From: Litorimonas haliclonae
GTDB lineage: Bacteria; Pseudomonadota; Alphaproteobacteria; Caulobacterales; Maricaulaceae
NCBI RefSeq assembly: GCF_965138505.1
Contig: NZ_CBCSCO010000004.1
Coordinates: forward strand, 186,001-250,000
Direction of reading: 5' to 3'
DNA: 64,000 bases
Shown here: positions 7,654-15,461 of the stretch, piece after piece
How the letters are laid out: each line of letters opens with the position of its first letter
Position numbering within the stretch: the first letter of the stretch is position 1
Notes under the pieces: generated by a model
The model's input: the letters and a program-made list of their open reading frames with translations, nothing else
Databases searched by the model: none
What the model was told of the DNA's origin: nothing
Program-made: the position numbers and the translations under genes

Positions 7654-9411
7654 TTATTTTATCTCCGGCAACTCCGCTTTCATTTCCTGCCCCACACGGC
7701 TTGAGTTCCGCGCTCGCAGAGCGGCTTGAACTTCGGGGAGGGCGGTAATTTTGCGCAGGGCCGCAATATCGCTTTGCATTTGCGCCGTGCCGGTGAAAAG
7801 CTTCTCGAGCTGCTCAGCCGGTGTTAAGGCACGAGGAAAGCGTTTGAGACGAATTTCTTCGTCCGGTTCAACGCCCGCTAGCTCTTTGGCAACATCGACA
7901 GCCTTCATAAAGCCGCCCAGTTCGTCGACTAGGCCGAGTTCTTTGGCTTGCTCGCCCGTCCAGACGCGGCCTTTAGCGATATCGTTGACGCGGCTTAGCG
8001 GAATATCCCGTCCCAGAGCGACGCGGCTCGTGAAATCTTCATAAATATCTTCCAATTGCCCGTGATAGGCTTCGCGCTGGGAGTCGGTGAACGGCGTATC
8101 GGCGGAAAAAGCCCCCGCATATTCGCCGCCGACTCGGATTCCCTCGATATTATAGCCCACCTTCGCAAAGGTATCTTCCAGAGCGATCTTGCCGCCGTAA
8201 ACCCCTATAGAGCCTGTAATTGTCGTGGGGAGGGCGACAATTTTATCCGCTGTTGCGCTGATATAATACCCGCCAGAAGCCGCATACTGACCCATGGATA
8301 TCACCACGGGTTTGCCGGCTTCCTGCGCGCGCTCCGCAGCGGCGAGAATTTGATCCGAAGCAGCAGGGGACCCGCCAGGGGAGCTGACCCGGAAAACAAT
8401 CGCTTTTACATTTTTATCCTCGATAGCTTTATCAAAAGCTTCGGCTAAAGTGTCGCCGCCAATCGTGACGGATCCGCCAAAGGGGCCGCCTGAGGAGGAT
8501 GGACCGGGCAAAATCGGGCCCTGACCGCCGATATAGGCTATTGTTGGGCCCGTAAACGAAGAGCTAGGTGTGTAATCCTGAATGGGTAAGAACACGGAAT
8601 CTTCTCCGCCCGCCTTAAGTTTTACATATTCTTTAACGGCTTCGATGTGACCAAGCTTGTCGACCATGCCCGCCGCTAATGCATCTTCGGCGCTATGCGG
8701 GGAAGAGTTCAGGACGGCTTTGGCCGCGTCGACATCCATATTCCGGTCTTGGGCAATATGAGCCAAAGCATTGTCATAAAGACTGGTCAGATAAGTTGTC
8801 GTGGCTTCGCGATGTTCGTCGGTAAAACCTGTTTGCGTATAAGTGTTGACGGCATTCTTATACTCGTAGAATTGCTCGAACTCAGGATTGGCGTCCAGTT
8901 TTTGCATGACGCCGCCGAAAAATTCTGTTTCAGAATAAAGTCCTGAAACCGCGAATCCGGTTGTATCCTGCATCCAGACTTCGTCCGCCCCGGCCACAGT
9001 CATATATGGAAAGAGGGTAGGTGATTCGAATCCCTGGGCGTGAGCAACAACAAATTTACCGCTGGATTTGAAATCGAGAATTGCCAATCGCAGTTCCTCG
9101 GCGCTCGCCGGGGCAAGGCCGCCGCTGTCTGCGCGAATGAATAAGCCTTTGATCCGGTCATCTGTTTTGGCGCCGTCCAGGGCCCGCACGATTTCTACCA
9201 CCCCGTTAGAGGGTCCGAATAAACTTTCTCCCAATCCGTGATCCGGAATCCCGTCTCGCATATCAAGGCTTAGAACCTGATCTGGTTTTGGTTTCATGGA
9301 CTCGCCTGCGGCCCCGAGCAGACCCAAGCCGACCAGTAAAAGAATCAGGAGAAAGAAAAAAGCAAAGAGACCGACAACGACACCGATAACGGTGATAAAA
9401 AATTGGCGCAT
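7654..9411 (-). CDS. sppA: Signal peptide peptidase SppA, 67 kDa type
   Basis: A 585-residue membrane-anchored serine protease that degrades leftover signal peptides in the inner membrane. One N-terminal membrane anchor (about 5-30, very Leu/Phe-rich) is followed by two tandem S49 domains, as in E. coli protease IV. The catalytic serine lies in QYAASGGYYIS (about 375) and the general-base lysine in the first domain in FYEYKNAVNTYTQ (about 185), the long-form SppA arrangement. The C-terminal domain ends with a basic, Ala/Leu-rich helix. Length is close to the family's roughly 600 residues. It is a single-gene unit with its own promoter-like sequence and terminator. Confidence 0.93.
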   Translation of the reverse strand: MRQFFITVIGVVVGLFAFFFLLILLLVGLGLLGAAGESMKPKPDQVLSLDMRDGIPDHGLGESLFGPSNGVVEIVRALDGAKTDDRIKGLFIRADSGGLAPASAEELRLAILDFKSSGKFVVAHAQGFESPTLFPYMTVAGADEVWMQDTTGFAVSGLYSETEFFGGVMQKLDANPEFEQFYEYKNAVNTYTQTGFTDEHREATTTYLTSLYDNALAHIAQDRNMDVDAAKAVLNSSPHSAEDALAAGMVDKLGHIEAVKEYVKLKAGGEDSVFLPIQDYTPSSSFTGPTIAYIGGQGPILPGPSSSGGPFGGSVTIGGDTLAEAFDKAIEDKNVKAIVFRVSSPGGSPAASDQILAAAERAQEAGKPVVISMGQYAASGGYYISATADKIVALPTTITGSIGVYGGKIALEDTFAKVGYNIEGIRVGGEYAGAFSADTPFTDSQREAYHGQLEDIYEDFTSRVALGRDIPLSRVNDIAKGRVWTGEQAKELGLVDELGGFMKAVDVAKELAGVEPDEEIRLKRFPRALTPAEQLEKLFTGTAQMQSDIAALRKITALPEVQAALRARNSSRVGQEMKAELPEIK

Positions 9412-9452
9412 AGGTGTATATCTCGAATAAATTTAGAGTGGGCCTGACACTC

Positions 9453-9482
9453 ACTATAATAGAAGAGAGGGAACACTGACAA
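9453..9482 (-). promoter_or_regulatory. Probable sigma-70 promoter of sppA
   Basis: On the minus strand TTGTCA (-35, plus coordinates 9477-9482) and TATAGT (-10, 9453-9458) are separated by 18 bp, each matching five of six consensus bases. They lie about 42 bp before the sppA ATG, a sensible leader length. Confidence 0.5.
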
Positions 9483-9571
9483 ATTATTTGTTGTTATTCG
9501 ATAAAATAATCACAGTCAGGCCATTATTTGTCCGGGCGGAAAGGAATACTGAAGAAAGAGGCAAAATCCCG

Positions 9572-9600
9572 TTGCAAAATCATTTCCCTCCTCTTAGAAG
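9572..9600 (+). promoter_or_regulatory. Possible promoter of tRNA-Gln
   Basis: TTGCAA (9572-9577) and TAGAAG (9595-9600) are spaced by 17 bp and each match four of six sigma-70 consensus bases. Transcription would start about 20 bases before the tRNA. The match is modest. Confidence 0.35.
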
Positions 9601-9629
9601 GCGCACTTCTGGTCGGCAGGGTCTTTTAA

Positions 9630-9703
9630 TGGGGCGTAGCCAAGCGGTAAGGCATCGGGTTTTGATCCCGTGATCGTTGGTTCGAATCCAGCCGCCCCAA
9701 CCA
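9630..9703 (+). tRNA. tRNA-Gln (anticodon TTG)
   Basis: A complete cloverleaf: acceptor stem TGGGGCG/CGCCCCA, D-arm with AAGCGGTAAGGC, anticodon loop TTTTGAT giving anticodon TTG (decodes CAA/CAG), and T-arm with GGTTCGAATCC. The 3' CCA (9701-9703) is encoded. The base pair at the top of the anticodon stem appears to be a U-U mismatch, which is tolerated in some tRNAs. Confidence 0.95.
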
Positions 9704-9803
9704 CCGACCCTCCTTTGTAATTGTCGCAAAAGTTTCTTATCCAAATCTGGAACGAAATGCTCTGACTGTGAGTAGAGCTTGTGGATTTCGTGCAACTATT
9801 ATA

Positions 9804-9820
9804 TTGTAATGTTATCACAA
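9804..9820. promoter_or_regulatory. Candidate operator upstream of the Ttp-type operon
   Basis: The near-palindrome TTGTAAT-GTT-ATCACAA has 7-bp arms matching at six positions and a 3-bp centre, in a very AT-rich stretch 168 bp before the first operon gene. The core AATGTTATCACA resembles Fur-family (Zur/Fur) boxes. The regulator cannot be decided from sequence alone. Confidence 0.35.
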
Positions 9821-9987
9821 GAAAAATATGGTTAATATCAACAGGACGTTATTTTAAAAGTCGAAAAAAAAATCGATTTTCACAGCAATGTAACCATTGA
9901 TTAAGGTCTGAGGCGCGTGTAAGCGAACAGTCCAAACCTGCGTTAGCCCCGAAAAGAGGGCGCGGAAATGAATATTGGAGGACATGC

Positions 9988-10845
9988 GTGGTGATTTCTA
10001 AGGCCGCTCGTAAAATGTTATTTGCCAGTGCTGCTCTGGGTCTGATGACCGGAGGGTTTGCGCTTAGCGCGACTGCCCAGGACGCAACAGAAGACACAAC
10101 GGAAACTGCTCTCCCAGCGGCGCCGGCCGTTGATCCGGCCGATGCATATTCCAGAGTGTTGCAGCAAATCGCTGACACTCAAGCGAGTACGGATCAGCGC
10201 CGTCTTTATTTACAGAAACAACAAGAACAAATCGCCTCTCTCCGGGCGCAGCTCGCGTCAATGGATGACACAAAGGCCGCTATTCGTCCTTTAGTCGTTG
10301 AGATGGCCGCGTCTGTTGAAAAAGAAATGGTCCAGGACGTGCCATTTAAAATCGTTGAGCGCTTTGCCCGCCTTGATCGTCTGAAAGAAGACTTAAGCGA
10401 TGAGTCAGCTCCGATTTCAAGCTTGTTCCGTCAAGCTATCAATCTTTATGATGTCGAAGTTCTCTCTGGTAACTCTATCGAAGCCTATAGCGGCGACCAC
10501 CCGACTGAGCCGGGCACGCGTTTGGCGGCTTGCGACGAAGATATAAATAGTTCCGAATGTGATCTTCCGGATGAAGTCCGCGACGAGCTTCCGGAAGGCG
10601 CTACTCAGGTGGAGCGTGAAGATTTGCGCGATAATCTGAAAGATGGCGCTTATGTGCATTTTGGCCGCCTTTCTCTCATCTATTTGCAACATGACAGTTC
10701 AGAAGCCTGGCGCTGGGACAAGCCGACAGAGGCTTGGGTGCAGATGTCTGGCTCAGATGTTTTGGACGCCCGCCGGGCGGTTCGAATTGCACGAGGTGAA
10801 AGTGCGCCGGGGGTTATTCTCTCTCCGATCCGGATTGATGGGTAA
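9988..10845 (+). CDS. DUF3450 periplasmic protein, first copy
   Basis: A 285-residue exported protein with a signal peptide (about 1-30, cleavage near ATAQ), a coiled-coil stretch at about 55-95 (glutamine- and leucine-rich heptads) and the DUF3450 body. Family features are the VPFKIVERFARLDRL segment, the YDVEVLSGNSIEAYSGD segment and the end of the type RAVRIARGESAPGVILSPI. DUF3450 proteins accompany TtpC-ExbB-ExbD-TonB operons and probably help energise TonB-dependent receptors from the periplasm. An extra acidic, two-cysteine insertion (about 175-205) is absent from the second copy. The start is GTG at 9988 (GTG at 9991 is equally possible), behind GGAGG at 9977-9981; the ATG at 9984 is out of frame. 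Confidence 0.85.
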   Translation: MVISKAARKMLFASAALGLMTGGFALSATAQDATEDTTETALPAAPAVDPADAYSRVLQQIADTQASTDQRRLYLQKQQEQIASLRAQLASMDDTKAAIRPLVVEMAASVEKEMVQDVPFKIVERFARLDRLKEDLSDESAPISSLFRQAINLYDVEVLSGNSIEAYSGDHPTEPGTRLAACDEDINSSECDLPDEVRDELPEGATQVEREDLRDNLKDGAYVHFGRLSLIYLQHDSSEAWRWDKPTEAWVQMSGSDVLDARRAVRIARGESAPGVILSPIRIDG

Positions 10846-10916
10846 ATTGAGATAAACAGGATTCAACCGCTCCGTAGTGGTCAGAATAAAATGAAAAGCA
10901 GACTTGGAAGGACACC

Positions 10917-11678
10917 ATGTTAAAAACTTTAATTGCCAAGCGTCTTATGCTTGCCAGCGCAGCGGGGCTGATGATGGCCGTGCCGGCGCAGGCCCAGCTC
11001 GAAAGCGCTATGAGTACAGCGAAAGCTTCAACCGCGGCCAGTGCCGCATCGCAAAGTCGCGTAGAAGATTCCGATGATGCGGCCGATTCGGCTGCGCGTG
11101 AGTATCGGGCGGTTTTGCAGCAGAAGGACAATATCGCGCTTTTCGTAGCGCAGCAGGATATTTATCTTCAGTCGCAAAAATCTGAAATTCAGTCTCTCCA
11201 GCGTCAGTTGGGAACGGTTGAGTCTATTAAGCAGGGCATGGCGCCTATGATGCTTCGGATGACTGCGCAGCTCGAAGATGCCATCAATGCTGATCTGCCT
11301 TTTAATATCAATGAGCGGAAAGCTCGGATTGAAAATGTGAAGTCGATTTTGTCGGATCCGGATGTGTCCCCGGCGGAACAATATCGCCGCGTTCTCAATG
11401 CCTATAAGATTGAAGTTTCTTACGGTCAGGGTATCGACAGCTACGAAGGCGCCCATCCAACGCGCCCCGGAAATGTTGTTAACTTCATCCGGTTTGGCAG
11501 GACCTCGCTAGTTTATGTGTCTAAAGATGAGAGCGAAGTTGCGAAATATAATGCCGAAACAGGCGAGTGGGACGTCTTGGGTGGTGCAGATGCGTTGGAC
11601 ATGCGTCAAGCCATTCGGATTGCACGAGGCGAAGCTGCTCCAGGCATCGTTTATGCCCCTGTCACTATCAGAAATTAA
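10917..11678 (+). CDS. DUF3450 periplasmic protein, second copy
   Basis: A 253-residue paralogue of the preceding gene, with signal peptide (about 1-26, ending AQAQ), a coiled coil (about 65-100) and the same LPFNINERKARI, YKIEVSYGQGIDSYEGAHP and RQAIRIARGEAAPGIVYAP blocks. It lacks the acidic two-cysteine insertion of copy one. Tandem duplication inside one operon suggests either a heteromeric periplasmic assembly or specialisation for different receptors. It starts 71 bp after copy one and ends 18 bp before the TtpC-like gene. A GGAAGGA element precedes the ATG. Confidence 0.85.
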   Translation: MLKTLIAKRLMLASAAGLMMAVPAQAQLESAMSTAKASTAASAASQSRVEDSDDAADSAAREYRAVLQQKDNIALFVAQQDIYLQSQKSEIQSLQRQLGTVESIKQGMAPMMLRMTAQLEDAINADLPFNINERKARIENVKSILSDPDVSPAEQYRRVLNAYKIEVSYGQGIDSYEGAHPTRPGNVVNFIRFGRTSLVYVSKDESEVAKYNAETGEWDVLGGADALDMRQAIRIARGEAAPGIVYAPVTIRN

Positions 11679-11696
11679 GCCGAGGACATCAGAACA

Positions 11697-13103
11697 ATGA
11701 GTATGACTATGAAATTTTTCACAAAAGCCACGGCGGCCGTTATCGGTTCTGCTGTGATGCTGTCCGCCGTTCCGGCGACAGCGCAAATTAGCTCTGTTGA
11801 TGATCTGCTGAGTAAGGTCCGTCAGGATGCTGAACGGGTCGAGCAGGAAAACCGTCAACGCGAAGCCACATTCCGTGAGCGTCGTGACCAGCAAGAAGCG
11901 CTTTTGGCGCAAGCCCGGAGCGAGTTGAACGCTTTGGAAAATCAAGCGGCAGTTGTCGAGCGGACTTTCGACGGCAATCGTGAGGTTATTGATGGGTTGA
12001 AAGCTGAACTTCGCGCCGCACAAGGTGATTTCGGTGAAGTGTTTGGTCTGGCCCGCGGTAAAGCTGGCGAGTTTAAAGCGCTTCTTGATAGCTCTCTGAT
12101 TACGGCGCAATATCCCCGCCGTACGGAAATCCTGGGCACAGTTTCAGAATCCGAAGCGCTGCCAAGCAGCCAGGATTTAAACGCGATTTATGAGTTGATG
12201 CTTCAGGAGATCCGGGCTCAACGCGAAGTCGCAACATTCCAGGCGCCTGTTGCCAATGTGAATGATGGCGCTGAACAAGCCGTTACGCGGGTTGGTCCTT
12301 TTGCTATTTTCACGGCTGATGCCGGGAACTTCTTGGATTATAGCGCTCCGACAGAAGAGGGTAATCAAATCCTTCTTAGCAAGCTGCCTAAGCAGCCTGG
12401 TGGCCAAATTCAATCTGCAGCTGACGCTGTAACGAATGCCTCTGCCGGTGATTTGGTTTATGCCCCGCTTGATCCAACTCGCGGCGAATTGCTGAAGTCA
12501 TTCGAGCGTGTGCCGGATGTTCGTGAGCGTATTTCTTACGGCGGAACAATTGGTTACATCATTCTCCTTCTTCTCGCGATTGGTGGTATCTTTGGTATCT
12601 TGAATATTATTCGCCTCTTCCTCGTAAAAATGGCCGTTTCCGGTCAGAAACGTAAGGCGCAGCCGTCTAAGTCCAACCCATTGGGCCGCGTGATGATGGC
12701 TTATGATTCTTCTAAGACAAAAGATGCTGATACAGTTGAGTTGAAACTGGACGAAGCTATTTTGAAAGAATCGCCTAAGTTTGAATTTGGTCTGAACCTT
12801 CTGAAACTCTTTGCTGGTATCGCACCGCTCTTGGGTCTCTTGGGTACCGTTACAGGTATGATCAAAACCTTCCAAGCTATGATGATCTACGGCACAGGCG
12901 ATCCCCAGTTGATGGCCGGCGGTATTTCCGAAGCGCTTGTAACAACTATGTTGGGTCTGATTGCGGCTATCCCGCTTCTCATCCTCCACAGCTTCTGTTC
13001 TTCCCTTGCTCGCTCCATCCAGGGCACGCTTGAGGAGCAAAGTGCAGGTATCGTGGCTCGCCACGTTGAGACCCGCACGACAGGCGGAACAACCGCTGTA
13101 TAA
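11697..13103 (+). CDS. TtpC-like MotA/TolQ/ExbB proton-channel protein
   Basis: A 468-residue inner-membrane protein. It has a signal peptide (about 1-30), a long periplasmic coiled coil (about 45-115, rich in Glu/Arg/Gln), a periplasmic domain, then a TolQ/ExbB domain: membrane helix at about 280-305 (GYIILLLLAIGGIFGILNI), and the conserved pair LLGLLGTVTGMIKTF and SEALVTTMLGLIAAIPLL at about 380-435. This architecture is that of Vibrio TtpC, the extra ExbB-like subunit needed by TonB2 systems, which reaches into the periplasm. It lies between the DUF3450 pair and exbB. The start is one of three close ATGs (11697, 11703, 11709); the first follows a GAGGA element. Confidence 0.88.
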   Translation: MSMTMKFFTKATAAVIGSAVMLSAVPATAQISSVDDLLSKVRQDAERVEQENRQREATFRERRDQQEALLAQARSELNALENQAAVVERTFDGNREVIDGLKAELRAAQGDFGEVFGLARGKAGEFKALLDSSLITAQYPRRTEILGTVSESEALPSSQDLNAIYELMLQEIRAQREVATFQAPVANVNDGAEQAVTRVGPFAIFTADAGNFLDYSAPTEEGNQILLSKLPKQPGGQIQSAADAVTNASAGDLVYAPLDPTRGELLKSFERVPDVRERISYGGTIGYIILLLLAIGGIFGILNIIRLFLVKMAVSGQKRKAQPSKSNPLGRVMMAYDSSKTKDADTVELKLDEAILKESPKFEFGLNLLKLFAGIAPLLGLLGTVTGMIKTFQAMMIYGTGDPQLMAGGISEALVTTMLGLIAAIPLLILHSFCSSLARSIQGTLEEQSAGIVARHVETRTTGGTTAV

Positions 13104-13116
13104 CTAAACCTTCGAA

Positions 13117-13144
13117 GGTCGCGGAGGTGAACTCTTCCGCGACC
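13117..13144 (+). promoter_or_regulatory. Intercistronic stem-loop between ttpC-like gene and exbB
   Basis: A perfect 9-bp GC-rich stem GGTCGCGGA/TCCGCGACC with a 10-base loop sits in the 77-bp gap. It has no T-run, so it is more likely an mRNA processing or stability element separating expression of the two channel subunits than a terminator. Confidence 0.55.
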
Positions 13145-13180
13145 CGCTAAGTTTCCCAAGTTTGAACTTTCAGGTGCTCT

Positions 13181-13699
13181 ATGTTTGCTAATGTCTTTAA
13201 CGGTCTCCAGGAATTTCTCGCCGCAGGCGGACCCGTTCTTTTCTGGATTATGCTGGCGACCCTCGCCATGTGGACTTTTATTGTCGAACGCTTTGCTTAT
13301 TACCTTTTCGCTCACAAGCCGATGAAGGAACGCCTTTTGGCAGAGTGGAACGCACGATCAGACAAAACGTCCTGGAAGGCTCACGCCATACGCGATGAGA
13401 TGGTCAGCCAGATTAAAGAGCGCACAGACACAAATGTGGGGATTATTAAAACCCTCGTGGCTCTGGCGCCCCTTTTGGGACTGCTCGGAACCGTAACGGG
13501 GATGATTGAGGTGTTTGATACCATGGCCCTTTCCGGATCTTCCAACGCCCGCCTAATGGCCGGCGGTGTGTTCAAAGCCACTATCCCGACTATGGCGGGT
13601 ATGACAGCGGCTCTTTCCGGACTGTATTTTTCAACTGTGTTGCCTCGTAAGAGTTCACGGGAAACGGCCCGCTTCGCTGACGACCTTCAGGTCGAGTAG
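13181..13699 (+). CDS. exbB: ExbB-type proton-channel subunit
   Basis: A 172-residue inner-membrane protein with three membrane helices (about 20-40, 92-112 and 130-155). The characteristic LAPLLGLLGTVTGMIEVFDTMA and MAGGVFKATIPTMAGM segments line the proton pathway that ExbB forms with ExbD. It is the short ExbB2-like partner of the upstream TtpC-like subunit. Together they would convert proton motive force into movement of TonB. It is 21 bp upstream of the first exbD. Confidence 0.9.
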   Translation: MFANVFNGLQEFLAAGGPVLFWIMLATLAMWTFIVERFAYYLFAHKPMKERLLAEWNARSDKTSWKAHAIRDEMVSQIKERTDTNVGIIKTLVALAPLLGLLGTVTGMIEVFDTMALSGSSNARLMAGGVFKATIPTMAGMTAALSGLYFSTVLPRKSSRETARFADDLQVE

Positions 13700-13720
13700 C
13701 CCTAAAGATAAGAGGATTTT

Positions 13721-14143
13721 ATGAGACGCGGACGTAAACATAACTCCGACGAAGCTGATGTCGATATGACCCCGATGCTGGACATCGTGTTCATCATGCT
13801 CATCTTCTTTATCGTGACTGCCACATTTTTGGACGAGGACGGTATCGATCTGACGCAGCCCCCGCCTCCACCTGAGGACCTTCCTCCTCCACCGGATCAG
13901 CCTCGCGCGATTACCGTTTTTGTTGACGCCCGAAACCAGTGCTCTGTCGATCAACGAAGCACAAGCTGTGACCGCGTCACGCTCGCTGTTGAACGCCTTT
14001 TGGCAGATAAGCCGGGCGCCAGTGTTATCCTGCGGATGGACGAGCGCTCCAAGCATGAAATTCTGGTTGAATTAAAAGACGGGTTGGATGCCGGTGGACG
14101 TCCGACAAAAATTGAAATCGTAGAAGCAAACGCCGGAGCTTAA
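13721..14143 (+). CDS. exbD: ExbD-type biopolymer transport protein, first copy
   Basis: A 140-residue protein with one N-terminal membrane helix (about 20-42). The motif DMTPMLDIVFIMLIFFIVT contains the proton-carrying aspartate expected of ExbD. After it comes a proline-rich spacer (about 48-65, mostly Pro/Glu/Asp) and a periplasmic domain with an unusual cysteine pair (NQCSVDQ and TSCDRV) that could form a disulfide. Pairs with ExbB. The ribosome-binding site is AAGAGGA just before the ATG. Confidence 0.9.
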   Translation: MRRGRKHNSDEADVDMTPMLDIVFIMLIFFIVTATFLDEDGIDLTQPPPPPEDLPPPPDQPRAITVFVDARNQCSVDQRSTSCDRVTLAVERLLADKPGASVILRMDERSKHEILVELKDGLDAGGRPTKIEIVEANAGA

Positions 14144-14256
14144 AGCTCCGCAATTGCCAGTGCGCGATTTATATAGGTCGATCCAAATCCAGCTTCTAAG
14201 GATAAATTCTCAGGAACGGATTTGCATCTACCACGTAAATGTGATAAGGTAACAAT

Positions 14257-14652
14257 ATGTCAAGACGCAGTAGAGTTTCGGTTCCAGAAGAAGATACAGA
14301 ATTGAACATGACACCCATGTTGGATGTTGTTTTCATTCTCTTGATCTTTTTCATCGTGACGTCGGTTTTTGTTAAAACGCCGGGGATTGACCCCACAGAG
14401 CCGGTCGCGACAACGGATAAAGAGTGGAAGCCAACTATCCTGATTGCTGTGAATGCGGCGAATGAAATTTGGATCGACAAGAGACCTTACGACATCTCAG
14501 AAATTCGCCCCGTCGTGACAGCTATCCGGGATGAGAGCCCGAAAGCTCAGGCCATTATCAAGGCCGACCAAGACGCTGAAGTTGGAACGGTTATGGCCGT
14601 GCAGGATCTCATGCAGGAACTTGAAATTAATACGCGGGTCGGCACTGAGTAA
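14257..14652 (+). CDS. exbD: ExbD-type biopolymer transport protein, second copy
   Basis: A 131-residue ExbD paralogue. Its single membrane helix (about 18-42) includes NMTPMLDVVFILLIFFIVT with the conserved aspartate, followed by a periplasmic domain without cysteines. ExbD acts as a dimer in the channel pore; two different ExbD copies in one operon allow a heterodimer. A 113-bp gap separates it from the first copy, larger than any other gap up to tonB, and the leader is AT-rich. It is followed 30 bp later by tonB. Confidence 0.9.
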   Translation: MSRRSRVSVPEEDTELNMTPMLDVVFILLIFFIVTSVFVKTPGIDPTEPVATTDKEWKPTILIAVNAANEIWIDKRPYDISEIRPVVTAIRDESPKAQAIIKADQDAEVGTVMAVQDLMQELEINTRVGTE

Positions 14653-14682
14653 GCTGGTTTTTGAGTAAGGAAGGACGTTATT

Positions 14683-15312
14683 ATGGGTAATATTTTACGA
14701 TGGGTCATTGGAGTTCCCGTCGCGGCAATCGTGACAGTTGGGCTTTTCATCCTAATGACGGTTCTTATCTCTGCCGAGTTTGAACCAGAAGAAAAGGTCG
14801 AAACCGCGACGTTTGAAATCAATCCTAAAGTGGAAGATATCAAAGTTATCGAACGCGAGACTCAAATTGATCAGGTCAAAAAAGTTGTTACGCCGCCGCC
14901 GCCGCCTATGATTGAGCGGGCTCAGGCCGACAAGCCGACAGAGCGTATTGCGTCTCTCGAAGGAGCTGTTCCAGAATTTGAAACCCCTCAGATTGACCGT
15001 CAGAGCTTCAAAATTGCTGTTTCCGACCGCGACGCCCAGCCTTTGGTTCGCATCCCGCCTATTATGCCTACTCGCGCGGAAAAATCCGGTCACTGTAAAG
15101 TCCGCTTTGATGTGAGCCCAGAGGGACAACCCTTCAATGTGACGGCAACTTATTGTACGCAGAGCGTTTTTGAGCGTGCGTCCATCAAATCTGTCGAAAA
15201 GTGGAAGTACAACCCGAAAGTCGTTGAGGGCCGTAATGTCGCCCGTAGCGGTGTTGAGAGCCAGATTACATTCCGCCTGACAGACGAGCGCGGCAATATT
15301 ATCCCTGAGTAG
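14683..15312 (+). CDS. tonB: TonB-type energy transducer
   Basis: A 209-residue protein with an N-terminal signal-anchor helix (about 5-30), an acidic then proline-containing periplasmic linker (TPPPPPM near 70), and a C-terminal TonB domain (about 120-205: RIPPIMPTRAEKSGHCKVRFDV, FERASIKSVEKWKYNP and the final ITFRL strand). TonB couples the ExbB/ExbD motor to the TonB box of outer-membrane receptors. The C-terminal domain carries two cysteines (HCKV and TYCTQ), as in TonB2-class proteins. It is the sixth structural gene of the operon by function. Confidence 0.9.
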   Translation: MGNILRWVIGVPVAAIVTVGLFILMTVLISAEFEPEEKVETATFEINPKVEDIKVIERETQIDQVKKVVTPPPPPMIERAQADKPTERIASLEGAVPEFETPQIDRQSFKIAVSDRDAQPLVRIPPIMPTRAEKSGHCKVRFDVSPEGQPFNVTATYCTQSVFERASIKSVEKWKYNPKVVEGRNVARSGVESQITFRLTDERGNIIPE

Positions 15313-15369
15313 GTCGGTCTTTCCGTCTATTCAATTTGGGTTCGGTCAGACTTGAACCCGCAAAATACG

Positions 15370-15391
15370 GAAGGGCGGTAACCTGCCCTTC
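15370..15391 (+). promoter_or_regulatory. Stem-loop between tonB and the TPR gene
   Basis: A perfect 7-bp stem GAAGGGC/GCCCTTC with an 8-base loop. It has no T-run and probably marks an mRNA processing or attenuation point in the 149-bp gap. Confidence 0.45.
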
Positions 15392-15461
15392 ACAACGCCT
15401 ACTAGTTCTTCGGAACCGTGGTCGTCGTAATAAAACGAGCTAATGCTTTAAGGAGAACGTG

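Noticed and set aside
7503..7748. 81-codon plus-strand frame between the receptor and sppA
   Set aside because: It overlaps the sppA terminator and the 3' end of sppA on the other strand, and shows shadow-like Arg/Ser composition.
9580..9818. Minus-strand open frames over the tRNA-Gln (with a GAAGFEPTI-like peptide)
   Set aside because: This peptide is the well-known spurious translation of the antisense strand of a tRNA gene; no binding site or independent support.
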